A stretch of 64,000 nt of DNA from Collinsella sp. GTDB taxonomy: Bacteria > Actinomycetota > Coriobacteriia > Coriobacteriales > Coriobacteriaceae. The translations under genes and the position numbers were made by a program. The DNA is taken from positions 49,945 to 113,944 of the forward strand of contig DXMA01000008.1 in NCBI GenBank assembly GCA_019414445.1. Direction: 5' to 3'. Under the pieces are notes generated by a model. The model worked only from the letters and a program-made list of their open reading frames with translations, did no database searches and was not told the origin of the DNA. Shown here in pieces: positions 33,958-42,283 of this stretch (its first letter is position 1; each line of letters opens with the position of its first letter).

Positions 33958-34578
33958 ATGATCGCTAAGTTCGATTCCGCCCTCGTGCCATACGTTATCG
34001 AGCAGACGCCGCGCGGCGAGCGCAGCTACGATATCTATTCGCGCCTGCTCAACGACCGCATCATTTTCTTGGGCGAGGAGATCAACTCCGTCAGCGCCAA
34101 CCTGGTCGTTGCCCAGCTGCTGCATCTTGAGAGCCAGGATGCCGAGAAGGATATCTCGCTCTACATCAATTCGCCCGGCGGCGAGGTTTACTCCGGCCTG
34201 GCGATTCTTGACACCATGAACTTTATCAAGCCGCAGGTCTCCACCATCTGCGTCGGTATGGCTGCGTCCATGGCCGCCGTGCTGCTTTCGGCTGGCGCCA
34301 AGGGCAAGCGCTTCTGCCTGCCGCACTCCAAGGTCATGATTCACCAGCCCAGCGGCGGTGCCCAGGGCCAGCAGACCGAGATCGAGATCGTGGCTGAGGA
34401 GATCAAGAAGACTCGCCGCGAGCTCAACCAGATTCTGTCCGATGCCTCGGGCCAGCCGATCGAGAAGGTCCAGGCCGATACCGAGCGCGACAACTACCTG
34501 ACCGCTGCCGAGGCCCTCGACTACGGCCTGATCGACCGTATCGTCACCTCGCGCGACCTCGCCGCGAAGGACGCCTAG
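33958..34578 (+). CDS. clpP: ATP-dependent Clp protease proteolytic subunit
   Basis: A 206-residue serine peptidase forming the tetradecameric barrel used by ClpX. With start ATG 33958 (GGAG six bases upstream), the catalytic triad is Ser104 in GMAASMAA, His129 in KVMIHQP and Asp178 in TERDNY. ERIIFLGEEI-type segment DRIIFLGEEI and INSPGGEV are also standard. Earlier in-frame starts exist at 33946 and 33952. clpX follows after one base. Confidence 0.96.
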   Translation: MIAKFDSALVPYVIEQTPRGERSYDIYSRLLNDRIIFLGEEINSVSANLVVAQLLHLESQDAEKDISLYINSPGGEVYSGLAILDTMNFIKPQVSTICVGMAASMAAVLLSAGAKGKRFCLPHSKVMIHQPSGGAQGQQTEIEIVAEEIKKTRRELNQILSDASGQPIEKVQADTERDNYLTAAEALDYGLIDRIVTSRDLAAKDA

Positions 34579-34579
34579 G

Positions 34580-35986
34580 ATGGCAGGAAACATGCAGGAC
34601 AACTTTGACGAGAACGGCAACCCCATCCGCTGCTCCTTCTGCGGAAAAGAGCAGGGCCAGGTTCGTCGCCTTGTAAAGGGTCCGACCAACATCTTTATCT
34701 GTGACGAGTGCGTCGCCGCTTGCTCTGAGATCTTGGAGGAGTCGCTGGCTTCGGACTTTATGGACGCTGCCCGCAACGGCAAGCTGCCGGGCTTCCTCAA
34801 CGATCACGGCCAGGCTGCCGGGCAGCCCGCCGTGGACCCCGAGGCCGAGGGCTTTGAGCTCGAGGACGACCGCCAGGTCATCACGCACGTGCCGACGCCG
34901 CACGAGATCTATGACGAGCTTTCGGCTTATGTCATGGGCCAAGAGGACGCCAAGCGCGCCATGTCGGTTGCCGTGTACAACCATTACCGCCGCGTCATCG
35001 AGGGCGGTGCTGCGCTTTCGGCCTTTGACGACGGTTTGGACTCGCAGCTTGACGATGACATGGACGAGGTGGAGCTCGCCAAGTCCAACATCCTGCTGCT
35101 CGGTCCCACCGGTACCGGCAAGACGCTGCTGGCCCAGACGCTCGCGCGCATCCTCGAGGTGCCGTTTGCCATCGCCGATGCCACCGCGCTCACCGAGGCT
35201 GGTTACGTGGGCGAGGACGTGGAGATCATTCTGCTCAAGCTCATCAATGCTGCCGATGGCGACATTGAGCGCGCACAGGTGGGCATCATCTATGTCGATG
35301 AGATTGACAAGATTGCTCGCAAGGCCGAGAACCTTTCCATCACCCGCGATGTCTCGGGCGAGGGCGTTCAGCAGGCACTGCTTAAGATTCTTGAGGGCAC
35401 GGTGGCCAGCGTTCCGCCTACCGGTGGCCGCAAGCATCCCCAGCAGGAGCTGCTGCAGATCGACACGACTAACATCCTGTTTATCTGCGGCGGTGCCTTT
35501 GTGGGTCTGGACAAGATCATCGCCGACCGCGTGGGCAACAAGGGCGTGGGCTTTAACTCCGAGATCGCCGGCCCCACCTCGGTCGACGAGAACGACCTGC
35601 TGCGCCAGGTGCTCCCGCAGGACCTCAACGCCTTTGGCATGATCCCCGAGTTCGTGGGCCGTACGCCCGTCGTCACCCAGACGCAGGCGCTCGATGAGGA
35701 CGACCTGGTGTCGATCCTGACCGAGCCCAAGAACGCCGTGGTGCGCCAGTACCGCAAGATGTTCCAGCTCGAGGATGTCGATCTTGAGTTTGAGGACGCG
35801 GCCCTGCACGAGATCGCCCGCATGGCGCTCGCCCGCAAGACCGGCGCCCGCGGCCTGCGCGCCATCTGCGAGGACGTGCTGCAGCAGACGATGTTCGACC
35901 TCCCCAGCGAGGAGGGCGTCACCAAGGTCATCGTGACCGAAGCCTCCGTAAAGGGCGAAGAACAGCCCCAGCGCATCTACGGCTAA
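34580..35986 (+). CDS. clpX: ATP-dependent Clp protease ATP-binding subunit
   Basis: A 468-residue AAA+ unfoldase delivering substrates to ClpP. The N-terminal zinc domain has CSFCGKEQGQV and CDECVAAC. Walker A is GPTGTGKT, Walker B IIYVDEIDKIA, the pore loop region GYVGEDVE, and the sensor-2 GARGLRAI. An insertion of about 30 residues rich in acidic and Ala/Gly residues separates the zinc domain from the AAA+ module, slightly longer than in E. coli. It directly follows clpP and is closed by a strong terminator. Confidence 0.96.
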   Translation: MAGNMQDNFDENGNPIRCSFCGKEQGQVRRLVKGPTNIFICDECVAACSEILEESLASDFMDAARNGKLPGFLNDHGQAAGQPAVDPEAEGFELEDDRQVITHVPTPHEIYDELSAYVMGQEDAKRAMSVAVYNHYRRVIEGGAALSAFDDGLDSQLDDDMDEVELAKSNILLLGPTGTGKTLLAQTLARILEVPFAIADATALTEAGYVGEDVEIILLKLINAADGDIERAQVGIIYVDEIDKIARKAENLSITRDVSGEGVQQALLKILEGTVASVPPTGGRKHPQQELLQIDTTNILFICGGAFVGLDKIIADRVGNKGVGFNSEIAGPTSVDENDLLRQVLPQDLNAFGMIPEFVGRTPVVTQTQALDEDDLVSILTEPKNAVVRQYRKMFQLEDVDLEFEDAALHEIARMALARKTGARGLRAICEDVLQQTMFDLPSEEGVTKVIVTEASVKGEEQPQRIYG

Positions 35987-36006
35987 CCTGCCTAAAACGT
36001 GTTTGC

Positions 36007-36044
36007 AAATAGCCTCCGACCACCCGCGGTCGGAGGCTATTTTA
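36007..36044 (+). terminator. terminator after clpX
   Basis: AAATAGCCTCCGACC (36007-36021) and its complement (36028-36042), ending in TTTT. Confidence 0.9.
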
Positions 36045-36135
36045 TATATACGCAATAACCCCAACTACCTGTGTTATTCTGTGTGTTTGTTTAAGCCTCA
36101 GCGAAGTCATTCAGACTGAAGTAATCGATACCTAA

Positions 36136-36251
36136 GGGGAGGAATGTAGGCCCGATTTTCGTAGATTCCGCACGAGCCGAAGACCACTTAATGTGGTCTT
36201 CGAGCGAGCCCAGGACCTGACCGAGCGAAAATCGGGCCTACATTCCTCCCC
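36136..36251. repeat. 26-bp perfect inverted repeat with nested hairpin, upstream of valS
   Basis: Arms 36136-36161 and 36226-36251 are exact complements (GGGGAGGAATGTAGGCCCGA begins the left arm). The 64-base interior holds a second perfect hairpin, GAAGACCAC/GTGGTCTTC at 36179-36201. It ends 20 bases before valS, so it is in the leader. It shows no T-box features. Confidence 0.85.
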
Positions 36252-36271
36252 GATGGGCAAGGGAGAGATAT

Positions 36272-38968
36272 ATGGAAGAAATGCCCAAGAACTATGATCC
36301 GTCGACCAACGAGCCGGCGATCCTGCAGAAGTGGCTCGACGGCGGCTACTACAAGCGCCGTGAGGGCGTGGGCGACTGCACCGTCACCATTCCGCCTCCC
36401 AACGTGACCGGCAAGCTCCACATGGGTCACGCCACCGACGACTCCATCCAGGACGCCATCATCCGTATGGCCCGCATGCGCGGCAAGTCCACGCGCTGGG
36501 TGCTGGGCACCGACCACGCCGGTATTGCCACGCAGACCAAGGTCGACAAGAAGCTCAAGAGCGAGGGCATCAGCCGCCTGGAGATCGGTCGCGACAAGTT
36601 TGTCGACGCTTGCTGGGATTGGACCCACGAGTACGGCGGCATCATCGTCGAGCAGATCAAGCGCATGGGCTGCTCCGTCGACTTTGATAACGAGCGCTTT
36701 ACCATGGATGAGGACTACGCGCAGGCCGTGCGCAAGGTGTTCTGCGACTGGTATCACGACGGCCTGATCTATCGCGGCAAGCGCATCGTCAACTGGTGCC
36801 CCAACTGCACTACCGCCATCTCGGATGACGAGGTCGAGTACAAGGACGAGAAGGGCCACCTGTGGCACCTGCGCTACCCGTTAACCGAGCCGGTCAACGG
36901 CCAGGATTACATCGTCGTCGCCACCACGCGCCCCGAGACCATGCTCGGCGACACGGGCGTCGCCGTCTCCCCGAAGGACCCCGAGAAGGCCGCCTTTGTG
37001 GGTAAGACCGTCAAGCTCCCCATCGTTGACCGCGAGATTCCTATCTTTGAGGATTGGCATGTCGACGCCAACTTTGGCTCCGGCTTTGTTAAGGTCACCC
37101 CGGCCCACGACCCCAACGATTACGCCATGGGTCAGGCCCACGACCTGCCGCAGATCAATATCTTCGACGAGCACGCGGTGGTCGTCGAGGGTTATGGCGA
37201 GTTCACCGGCATGACCCGCGAGGAGTGCCGTGAGGCCGTCATTAAGTGGTTCGAGGAGCATGACCTGCTCGATCACGTCGAGGACCACGACCACTCCGTC
37301 ATGCACTGCTACCGTTGCGATGCCGCACTGGAGCCGTGGCTGTCCGAGCAGTGGTTTGTGGCCGTCGACAAGCTCAAGGGGCCGGCACTCGACGCCGTCA
37401 ACTCCGGCAAGGTCACCTTCCACCCTGCGCGCTGGACACAGACCTACACCACCTGGATGGAGAACCTCAAGGACTGGTGCATCTCGCGCCAGCTGTGGTG
37501 GGGCCACCGCATCCCCGTGTTCTACTGCGAGGACTGCGGCTGGGAGGACGCCCTCACCGAGGACACCGACGTGTGCCCCAAGTGCGGCGGTCATCACGTG
37601 CATCAGGACGAGAACGTGCTGGACACCTGGTTCAGCTCGCAGCTGTGGACCTTCGCCACGCAGGGCTGGCCGCAAAAGCCGGAGCTGCTCGAGGGCCATC
37701 ACCCCACGACGGCGCTCGTCACCGCACGTGACATCATCGCGCTGTGGGTCGCCCGCATGGTCATGAGCTCGCTGTACTTCCTTGATGAGGTGCCGTTTAA
37801 GGACGTCGTCATCTACCCGACGATTCTGGCCAAGGACGGCAGCCGCATGTCCAAGTCCAAGGGCAACGGCGTAGACCCCATGGACCTCATTGGCATGTAC
37901 GGCGCCGACGCCATGCGCTATAACCTGCTCACGCTGTGCACCAACAACCAGGACGTCAAGTTTGACGCGATCATCGATAAGAAGACCAAGAAGCTCATCG
38001 ACAGCCCGCGTACCGACCAGGCCAAGAGCTTTGTGACCAAGATTTGGAACGCCAGCCGCTTCCTGCTCATGAACATGGAGGGCTACACGCCCGGCGAGCC
38101 TGTCGTGGAGACGCCGGCCGACGCTTGGATGTTCAGCCGCCTGGCCAAGGCCGTGAAGATGGTCACCGAGGGTATTGAGAACTACACCTTTGGCGACATG
38201 GCCCGCGGCGTGCAGCAGTTCTTCTGGAACGAGGTCTGCGACTGGTACGTCGAGGTCACCAAGGCCCGTCTGAAGGGCGAGGGCCGTCTACAGGCGCAGC
38301 GCAACCTGATCTTTGTGCTCGACACCTCCATTCGCCTGATGCACCCGCTTATGCCGTTTGTCACCGAGGAGATCTGGGACAACATACCGGCGAGCGTGCT
38401 CGACCTGGACGCCGAGGGCAACGTGAACCGCGCCGAGGCGCTCATGATCGCCAAGTGGCCCGAGCCCGCCGACTACGCCAAGTACGTCGACGAGCCCGCC
38501 GAGCGCGCGTTTGAGCTGTGCCGTGCCGTCGTTTCCGCCGCCCGTGCCACCCGTTCGCGTTATCGCTTAAGCCCCAAGGCGGAGCTCGACGTGGTCGTGC
38601 GCGCCGGTGCCGAGGACATCGAGAAGCTCGAGAGCCTGCGCTCCACGATTGAGCCGCTGGCGAACACCGCTTCGCTGGTCATGGGTACCGACGTCGAGAA
38701 GCCGGCCGCGAGCATTGCCGTGGTCGATAGCGGCGTCGAGGTCTTTGTGGTGCTCGAGGGCAAGGTTGACCTTTCGGCCGAGAAGGCACGCCTGGAGAAG
38801 GAGATCGCCGCGGCCCAGAAGGAGCTTGCCGGCTGCGAGAAGACGCTCGCCAACGAGGGCTTTGTGGCCAAGGCCGCGCCCGCGGTGGTCCAGAAGAAGA
38901 GGGACCGTGCAGCTGAGCTCAAGGAGATCCTGGCGGCTTTGACTGCTCAGGTTGCTGACTTCTCGTAG
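36272..38968 (+). CDS. valS: valyl-tRNA synthetase
   Basis: An 898-residue class I synthetase charging tRNA-Val. The HIGH motif is in PPPNVTGKLHMGHATDD, KMSKS in DGSRMSKSKGNGVDP, and the editing domain contains TTRPETMLGDTGVAV. The C-terminal coiled coil, with LSAEKARLEKEIAAAQKEL, is complete. ATG 36272 follows AAGGGAGAG. The large inverted repeat at 36136-36251 forms most of its leader. Strong call. Confidence 0.97.
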   Translation: MEEMPKNYDPSTNEPAILQKWLDGGYYKRREGVGDCTVTIPPPNVTGKLHMGHATDDSIQDAIIRMARMRGKSTRWVLGTDHAGIATQTKVDKKLKSEGISRLEIGRDKFVDACWDWTHEYGGIIVEQIKRMGCSVDFDNERFTMDEDYAQAVRKVFCDWYHDGLIYRGKRIVNWCPNCTTAISDDEVEYKDEKGHLWHLRYPLTEPVNGQDYIVVATTRPETMLGDTGVAVSPKDPEKAAFVGKTVKLPIVDREIPIFEDWHVDANFGSGFVKVTPAHDPNDYAMGQAHDLPQINIFDEHAVVVEGYGEFTGMTREECREAVIKWFEEHDLLDHVEDHDHSVMHCYRCDAALEPWLSEQWFVAVDKLKGPALDAVNSGKVTFHPARWTQTYTTWMENLKDWCISRQLWWGHRIPVFYCEDCGWEDALTEDTDVCPKCGGHHVHQDENVLDTWFSSQLWTFATQGWPQKPELLEGHHPTTALVTARDIIALWVARMVMSSLYFLDEVPFKDVVIYPTILAKDGSRMSKSKGNGVDPMDLIGMYGADAMRYNLLTLCTNNQDVKFDAIIDKKTKKLIDSPRTDQAKSFVTKIWNASRFLLMNMEGYTPGEPVVETPADAWMFSRLAKAVKMVTEGIENYTFGDMARGVQQFFWNEVCDWYVEVTKARLKGEGRLQAQRNLIFVLDTSIRLMHPLMPFVTEEIWDNIPASVLDLDAEGNVNRAEALMIAKWPEPADYAKYVDEPAERAFELCRAVVSAARATRSRYRLSPKAELDVVVRAGAEDIEKLESLRSTIEPLANTASLVMGTDVEKPAASIAVVDSGVEVFVVLEGKVDLSAEKARLEKEIAAAQKELAGCEKTLANEGFVAKAAPAVVQKKRDRAAELKEILAALTAQVADFS

Positions 38969-39021
38969 GTCTAACTTGGGGGCGCGTCCCGATGCTTTGC
39001 TCTCCGCTGCGGACACCTATT

Positions 39022-39158
39022 CCGCCGTTCTAACGAACGGCGGCTGACTCGACGCTGCAAACGCCTCTGATGGCCAATCTGCCGTTCAACTTCGGGCGCA
39101 TGGGCATAAGCCCTATGCGCCCTTGTTTCACGGCACCTTGGCTCATCAGAGGCGTTTT
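39022..39158. repeat. two palindromes between valS and folC
   Basis: CCGCCGTTC/GAACGGCGG (39022-39043) is a small hairpin. A larger one has arms AAACGCCTCTGATG (39059-39072) and its complement (39144-39157), ending in TTTT, with an inner stem GGGCGCAT/ATGCGCCC. The interior of the larger one (ATCTGCCGTTCAA, TTTCACGGCACC) resembles the palindromes after the dehydratase genes at 14651 and 15951. It may also terminate valS. Confidence 0.75.
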
Positions 39159-39199
39159 CGCTGACTATCCTCAACCTATACTGTTTTATTTTTCTATGA

Positions 39200-40558
39200 A
39201 TGGCGGTTCTAAAAATGCCTAAGCGTTCTGGCTTGTATACCGTTCCTTTTGAGTTTGATTTGCTTTCGTTTGATGAGGCTGTGGGGCTTGCTGCCGACAC
39301 GGGGCGGATTTCTGGGGATGCTGGTCCTCTGCTTGAGACGGTTGTCGATATGCTCGATGAGCTGGGGCGTCCGGACGAGTATTTCGATTGCATCCAGGTT
39401 GCCGGTACCAATGGCAAGACTTCGACTACGCGTTTTTCGGCTGCCATCCTTCGTGGTGAGGGGTTAAAGACCGCGCTGTATACGTCGCCGCAGCTGGTGC
39501 GCTATCCCGAGCGCATGGAGGTCGATGGGCGCGTCGTGAGCGATGAGGCCTTTGCCCGTGGCGTTTCCGCCGCTGTTGAGGCGGGACATCGCGTGAATGC
39601 CCGTCGTGTGGCGGCGGGGGAGCGTGCCTATGCCATCACACCGTTTGACCTGCTGACGGCTGCCGCACTTGTCGTGTTTGCCGAGGCTGCGGTTGATGTT
39701 GCTGTGCTCGAGGTCGGCATGGGCGGACGTTGGGACGCCACGAGTGCGACCGATCCCGTCGCCGTTGCCATTACGGGCATTGGGCTCGATCACACACGCA
39801 TTTTGGGCGATACGCTCGAGGCCATTGCGGGGGAGAAGGCTGCGGTCATCAAACCCGGACGCCTGGTTGTGCTGGGCGAGGGCACGCATGAGCCGAGCGT
39901 TCAGCGCGTGATGGACGCCCGCTGCCGCGAGTGCGGCATCGTGCCGCTGGTGGTGAGCCACGCTACGACCAAGGTGCCGGCTCACGTGGGCGATACGGTG
40001 GAGTTTAGCTGCACCACGCCTCGTGCGATCTACACGTCGAGCATGGTCAAGCCGGCGTATCAGCCGCAAAATGCCGCGTGCGCGATTATGCTGTGCGAGG
40101 GCTATCTGGGCCGCGAGCTCGACCATGATGCGCTCGATGCTTCGCTTATGGGCTGCCCCACGCCGGGTCGCTTTGATGTGCTGGGAACCGATCCGCTCAA
40201 GCTGATCGACGCCTGCCATAACCCTCAGAGCTGCGAGAACTTTGTGAGCGCGCTGGACGAGATCGATCCGTGCGTGGAGAATCGCCCCACGCTGCTGTGC
40301 GCCGCGCTGGCCGACAAGGACGTGGCGGGCATCGTCGACGTACTGATCCCGGCCTTCCCGCGCGTGGTTGTGACTCAGACCGATTCCGACCGCGCGCTGC
40401 CGGCGGAGGAGCTCGCTGCCCTGGTGGACGCCGATAAGCTCGCGGGTGTGTATCCCAGCGTATCCGAGGCCCTCGCAGCCCTCGATGCCGCGGGCGAGCC
40501 TTTCGTAGTAGCCGGCACCATCACCCTGGCCGGCGAAGTAGCGGGCCTGCTCCGCTAA
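39200..40558 (+). CDS. folC: folylpolyglutamate synthase / dihydrofolate synthase
   Basis: A 452-residue Mur-ligase-fold enzyme that adds glutamate to folates. The P-loop is VAGTNGKTSTTRF near residue 77; LYTSPQLVRYPERM is the FolC omega-loop segment; AVDVAVLEVGMGGRWDATSA and DACHNPQS are also characteristic. ATG 39200 is used, with ATG 39215 possible. The valS-folC order is common in Gram-positive bacteria. A palindromic element at 40573 follows. Confidence 0.92.
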   Translation: MAVLKMPKRSGLYTVPFEFDLLSFDEAVGLAADTGRISGDAGPLLETVVDMLDELGRPDEYFDCIQVAGTNGKTSTTRFSAAILRGEGLKTALYTSPQLVRYPERMEVDGRVVSDEAFARGVSAAVEAGHRVNARRVAAGERAYAITPFDLLTAAALVVFAEAAVDVAVLEVGMGGRWDATSATDPVAVAITGIGLDHTRILGDTLEAIAGEKAAVIKPGRLVVLGEGTHEPSVQRVMDARCRECGIVPLVVSHATTKVPAHVGDTVEFSCTTPRAIYTSSMVKPAYQPQNAACAIMLCEGYLGRELDHDALDASLMGCPTPGRFDVLGTDPLKLIDACHNPQSCENFVSALDEIDPCVENRPTLLCAALADKDVAGIVDVLIPAFPRVVVTQTDSDRALPAEELAALVDADKLAGVYPSVSEALAALDAAGEPFVVAGTITLAGEVAGLLR

Positions 40559-40572
40559 CCCATTCCCTCATC

Positions 40573-40639
40573 AGTTGCGGTGAAATAGTTCCTGTTTTTG
40601 GGTTCTAGCAGCCCATCCAGGAACTATTCCACCGCAACT
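40573..40639. repeat. palindromic element related to that at 4735
   Basis: AGTTGCGGTGAAATAGTTCC (part of arm 40573-40594) pairs with arm 40618-40639 with one mismatch. It lies between the convergent folC and pepP-like genes, the same setting as the element at 4735-4803. Confidence 0.8.
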
Positions 40640-40663
40640 TAGTTTGGGGGCTTGGGGACCAGG

Positions 40664-41752
40664 CTAGTCTAGGCTGACTGGGTCGTGGGGGTAGGCGTTG
40701 AGGATCTCGACGCCGGACTCGGTAACCAGGCACAGGTCCTCGATGCGGACGCCGGTGCGGCCGGGGAGGTAGATGCCCGGCTCGATAGAGAACGTCATGC
40801 CCGGCTCTACGACCTGCTCGTTGACAAGGGAAACGTCGCCCGGCTCGTGGTCCTGCAGGCCGATCGAGTGGCCCAGGCGATGCGTGAAGTACTTGCCGTA
40901 GCCAGCGTCCTCAATCACGTCGCGCGCGGCACGGTCCAGATCGCACATGCGCACGCCCGGCGCGATGAGCGCCTCGGCGGCCTCGTTGGCGCGGCGCACG
41001 ATATCGTAGATGCGCTCCGTCTCCTCGTCCGGCTCGCCCCAAAAGAATGTACGCGTCATGTCCGAGCAGTAGTTGCAGCGGCGTCCGCCAATGTCGAACA
41101 GCACCACGTCGCCACGCTTGAGTACGGTGTCGTCGGGCTCGTGATGCGGATCGCCGGCGTTGGCGCCAAAGCTCACGATGGGCGGAAAGCTAAAGCCCTC
41201 GCAGTCGTGCTTGCGGTACAGGCCGAGCATCTGGTCGGCAATTTCGCGCTCCGTTACGCCCTCGTGAACGAGCTTGATGGCGTCGACCATCACGGCGTCG
41301 TTGGCGGCCGAGGACATGCGCATGAGCTCCTGCTCGGCGGCATCCTTGTGGGTGCGTGAAGCGGTGACGGCAAAATCGCCTAGGAAAAACTCGCTCGCGG
41401 TATGGCGCTCCATAAGGGGCATCAAAAAGCCGGAACGCATGACGGTGTCGATGCCAAGCGGCTTGGTCGGATCGACCTCGCGAGCGATAGCGTCTGTCAC
41501 GACTTCGGTGTCGGTGTGATAGGCGACGCGGGCATTGTCGTACTCCGGCAACTGATGCAGCGCGTTGACCAAGATCACGGGCTCGTCATCGCGCGCGAGC
41601 AGCACACCGCAAAAACGCTCGAACATATCGGCATAAAAGCCGGTCAGATAGTAAATCGACCACGGGTCGTTTACGAGCAGCTGCGCACCGGGGTGCTGAG
41701 CCTCGAGCGCATCGAGTACGCGCGCCACACGCTGGTCATCGACATGTGCCAT
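40664..41752 (-). CDS. Xaa-Pro aminopeptidase (M24 family)
   Basis: A 362-residue cytosolic M24B metallopeptidase that removes N-terminal residues preceding proline. After a creatinase-like N-terminal domain, the pita-bread domain shows the metal ligands: DIGGRRCNYCSDMTRTF (two Asp), HRLGHSIGLQDHE (His), FSIEPGIYLPG (Glu) and VRIEDLCLV (Glu). The ATG at 41752 is preceded by GAAAGGA on the minus strand; a start at 41800 is less likely. PepQ-type prolidase is the alternative, as the two are hard to separate by sequence. Confidence 0.87.
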   Translation of the reverse strand: MAHVDDQRVARVLDALEAQHPGAQLLVNDPWSIYYLTGFYADMFERFCGVLLARDDEPVILVNALHQLPEYDNARVAYHTDTEVVTDAIAREVDPTKPLGIDTVMRSGFLMPLMERHTASEFFLGDFAVTASRTHKDAAEQELMRMSSAANDAVMVDAIKLVHEGVTEREIADQMLGLYRKHDCEGFSFPPIVSFGANAGDPHHEPDDTVLKRGDVVLFDIGGRRCNYCSDMTRTFFWGEPDEETERIYDIVRRANEAAEALIAPGVRMCDLDRAARDVIEDAGYGKYFTHRLGHSIGLQDHEPGDVSLVNEQVVEPGMTFSIEPGIYLPGRTGVRIEDLCLVTESGVEILNAYPHDPVSLD

Positions 41753-41846
41753 GAAACATCCTTTCGCTAGGCTGCCACCATGGTATCCCATGCCCGGCAC
41801 ATAGGGACGTTCCTTTTATGCCGGCACCTGGGGACACTCCTTGCAA

Positions 41847-41883
41847 AAGCAGCTAAAAGAGCCCCGTCCCAAATTAGCTGCTT
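41847..41883 (-). terminator. terminator of the GlpA/GlpB-like operon
   Basis: On the minus strand AAGCAGCTAA and TTAGCTGCTT pair across a 17-base loop and are followed by TTGC. The arm overlaps the stop codon of the DUF1667 gene. Confidence 0.55.
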
Positions 41884-42280
41884 AGGTTGGATCGATGTTC
41901 ATGCTGGCGACTAGGTCAATGTTGGTGCCGAGAAGATCTTCCAGCACGACGTCGCCCATGCGGATGGGGGCCTCGACGACCACGCCGCGGATGAGGTCCA
42001 TGGCTTGGGCGTGGAGTGCCAGCGGGATGGCTTCGGCCGTGCGCACGGGGAGCAGGGCTTCGTCGCCGCCGGAGACGGCCACGGTCGTCGTGAGCACGCG
42101 CATGGGGCAGGTGAGCTCCTGATGCGCGAACGTATCGCCGCGCGGGCAGTTGTTGCCGGTCACGGAGCGCACTTCCACCACGGCGCCATTGGCGTCGCGC
42201 TCCACCTCTACGGTCAGAAGGCACTCGGATGGGCAGGTGGTGCAGTTGAACTGCAGCGTTTCGACCACGTTATCGCTCAT
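41882..42280 (-). CDS. DUF1667 protein, iron-sulfur partner of the GlpA/GlpB-like pair
   Basis: A 132-residue protein of the DUF1667 family. The N-terminal cysteines FNCTTCPSECLLTV and NNCPRG could hold an iron-sulfur centre or zinc. It is the third gene of a minus-strand operon, three bases after the flavoprotein gene. This trio (two FAD oxidoreductases and DUF1667) is common in anaerobes and is thought to form a GlpABC-like complex oxidising glycerol 3-phosphate or a related substrate. Its own function is not known. Confidence 0.82.
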   Translation of the reverse strand: MSDNVVETLQFNCTTCPSECLLTVEVERDANGAVVEVRSVTGNNCPRGDTFAHQELTCPMRVLTTTVAVSGGDEALLPVRTAEAIPLALHAQAMDLIRGVVVEAPIRMGDVVLEDLLGTNIDLVASMNIDPT

Positions 42281-42283
42281 AGT

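Noticed and set aside
36045..36271. T-box leader before valS
   Set aside because: There is a large palindrome but no T-box sequence, specifier loop or terminator/antiterminator pair. The thrS leader was checked with the same result.
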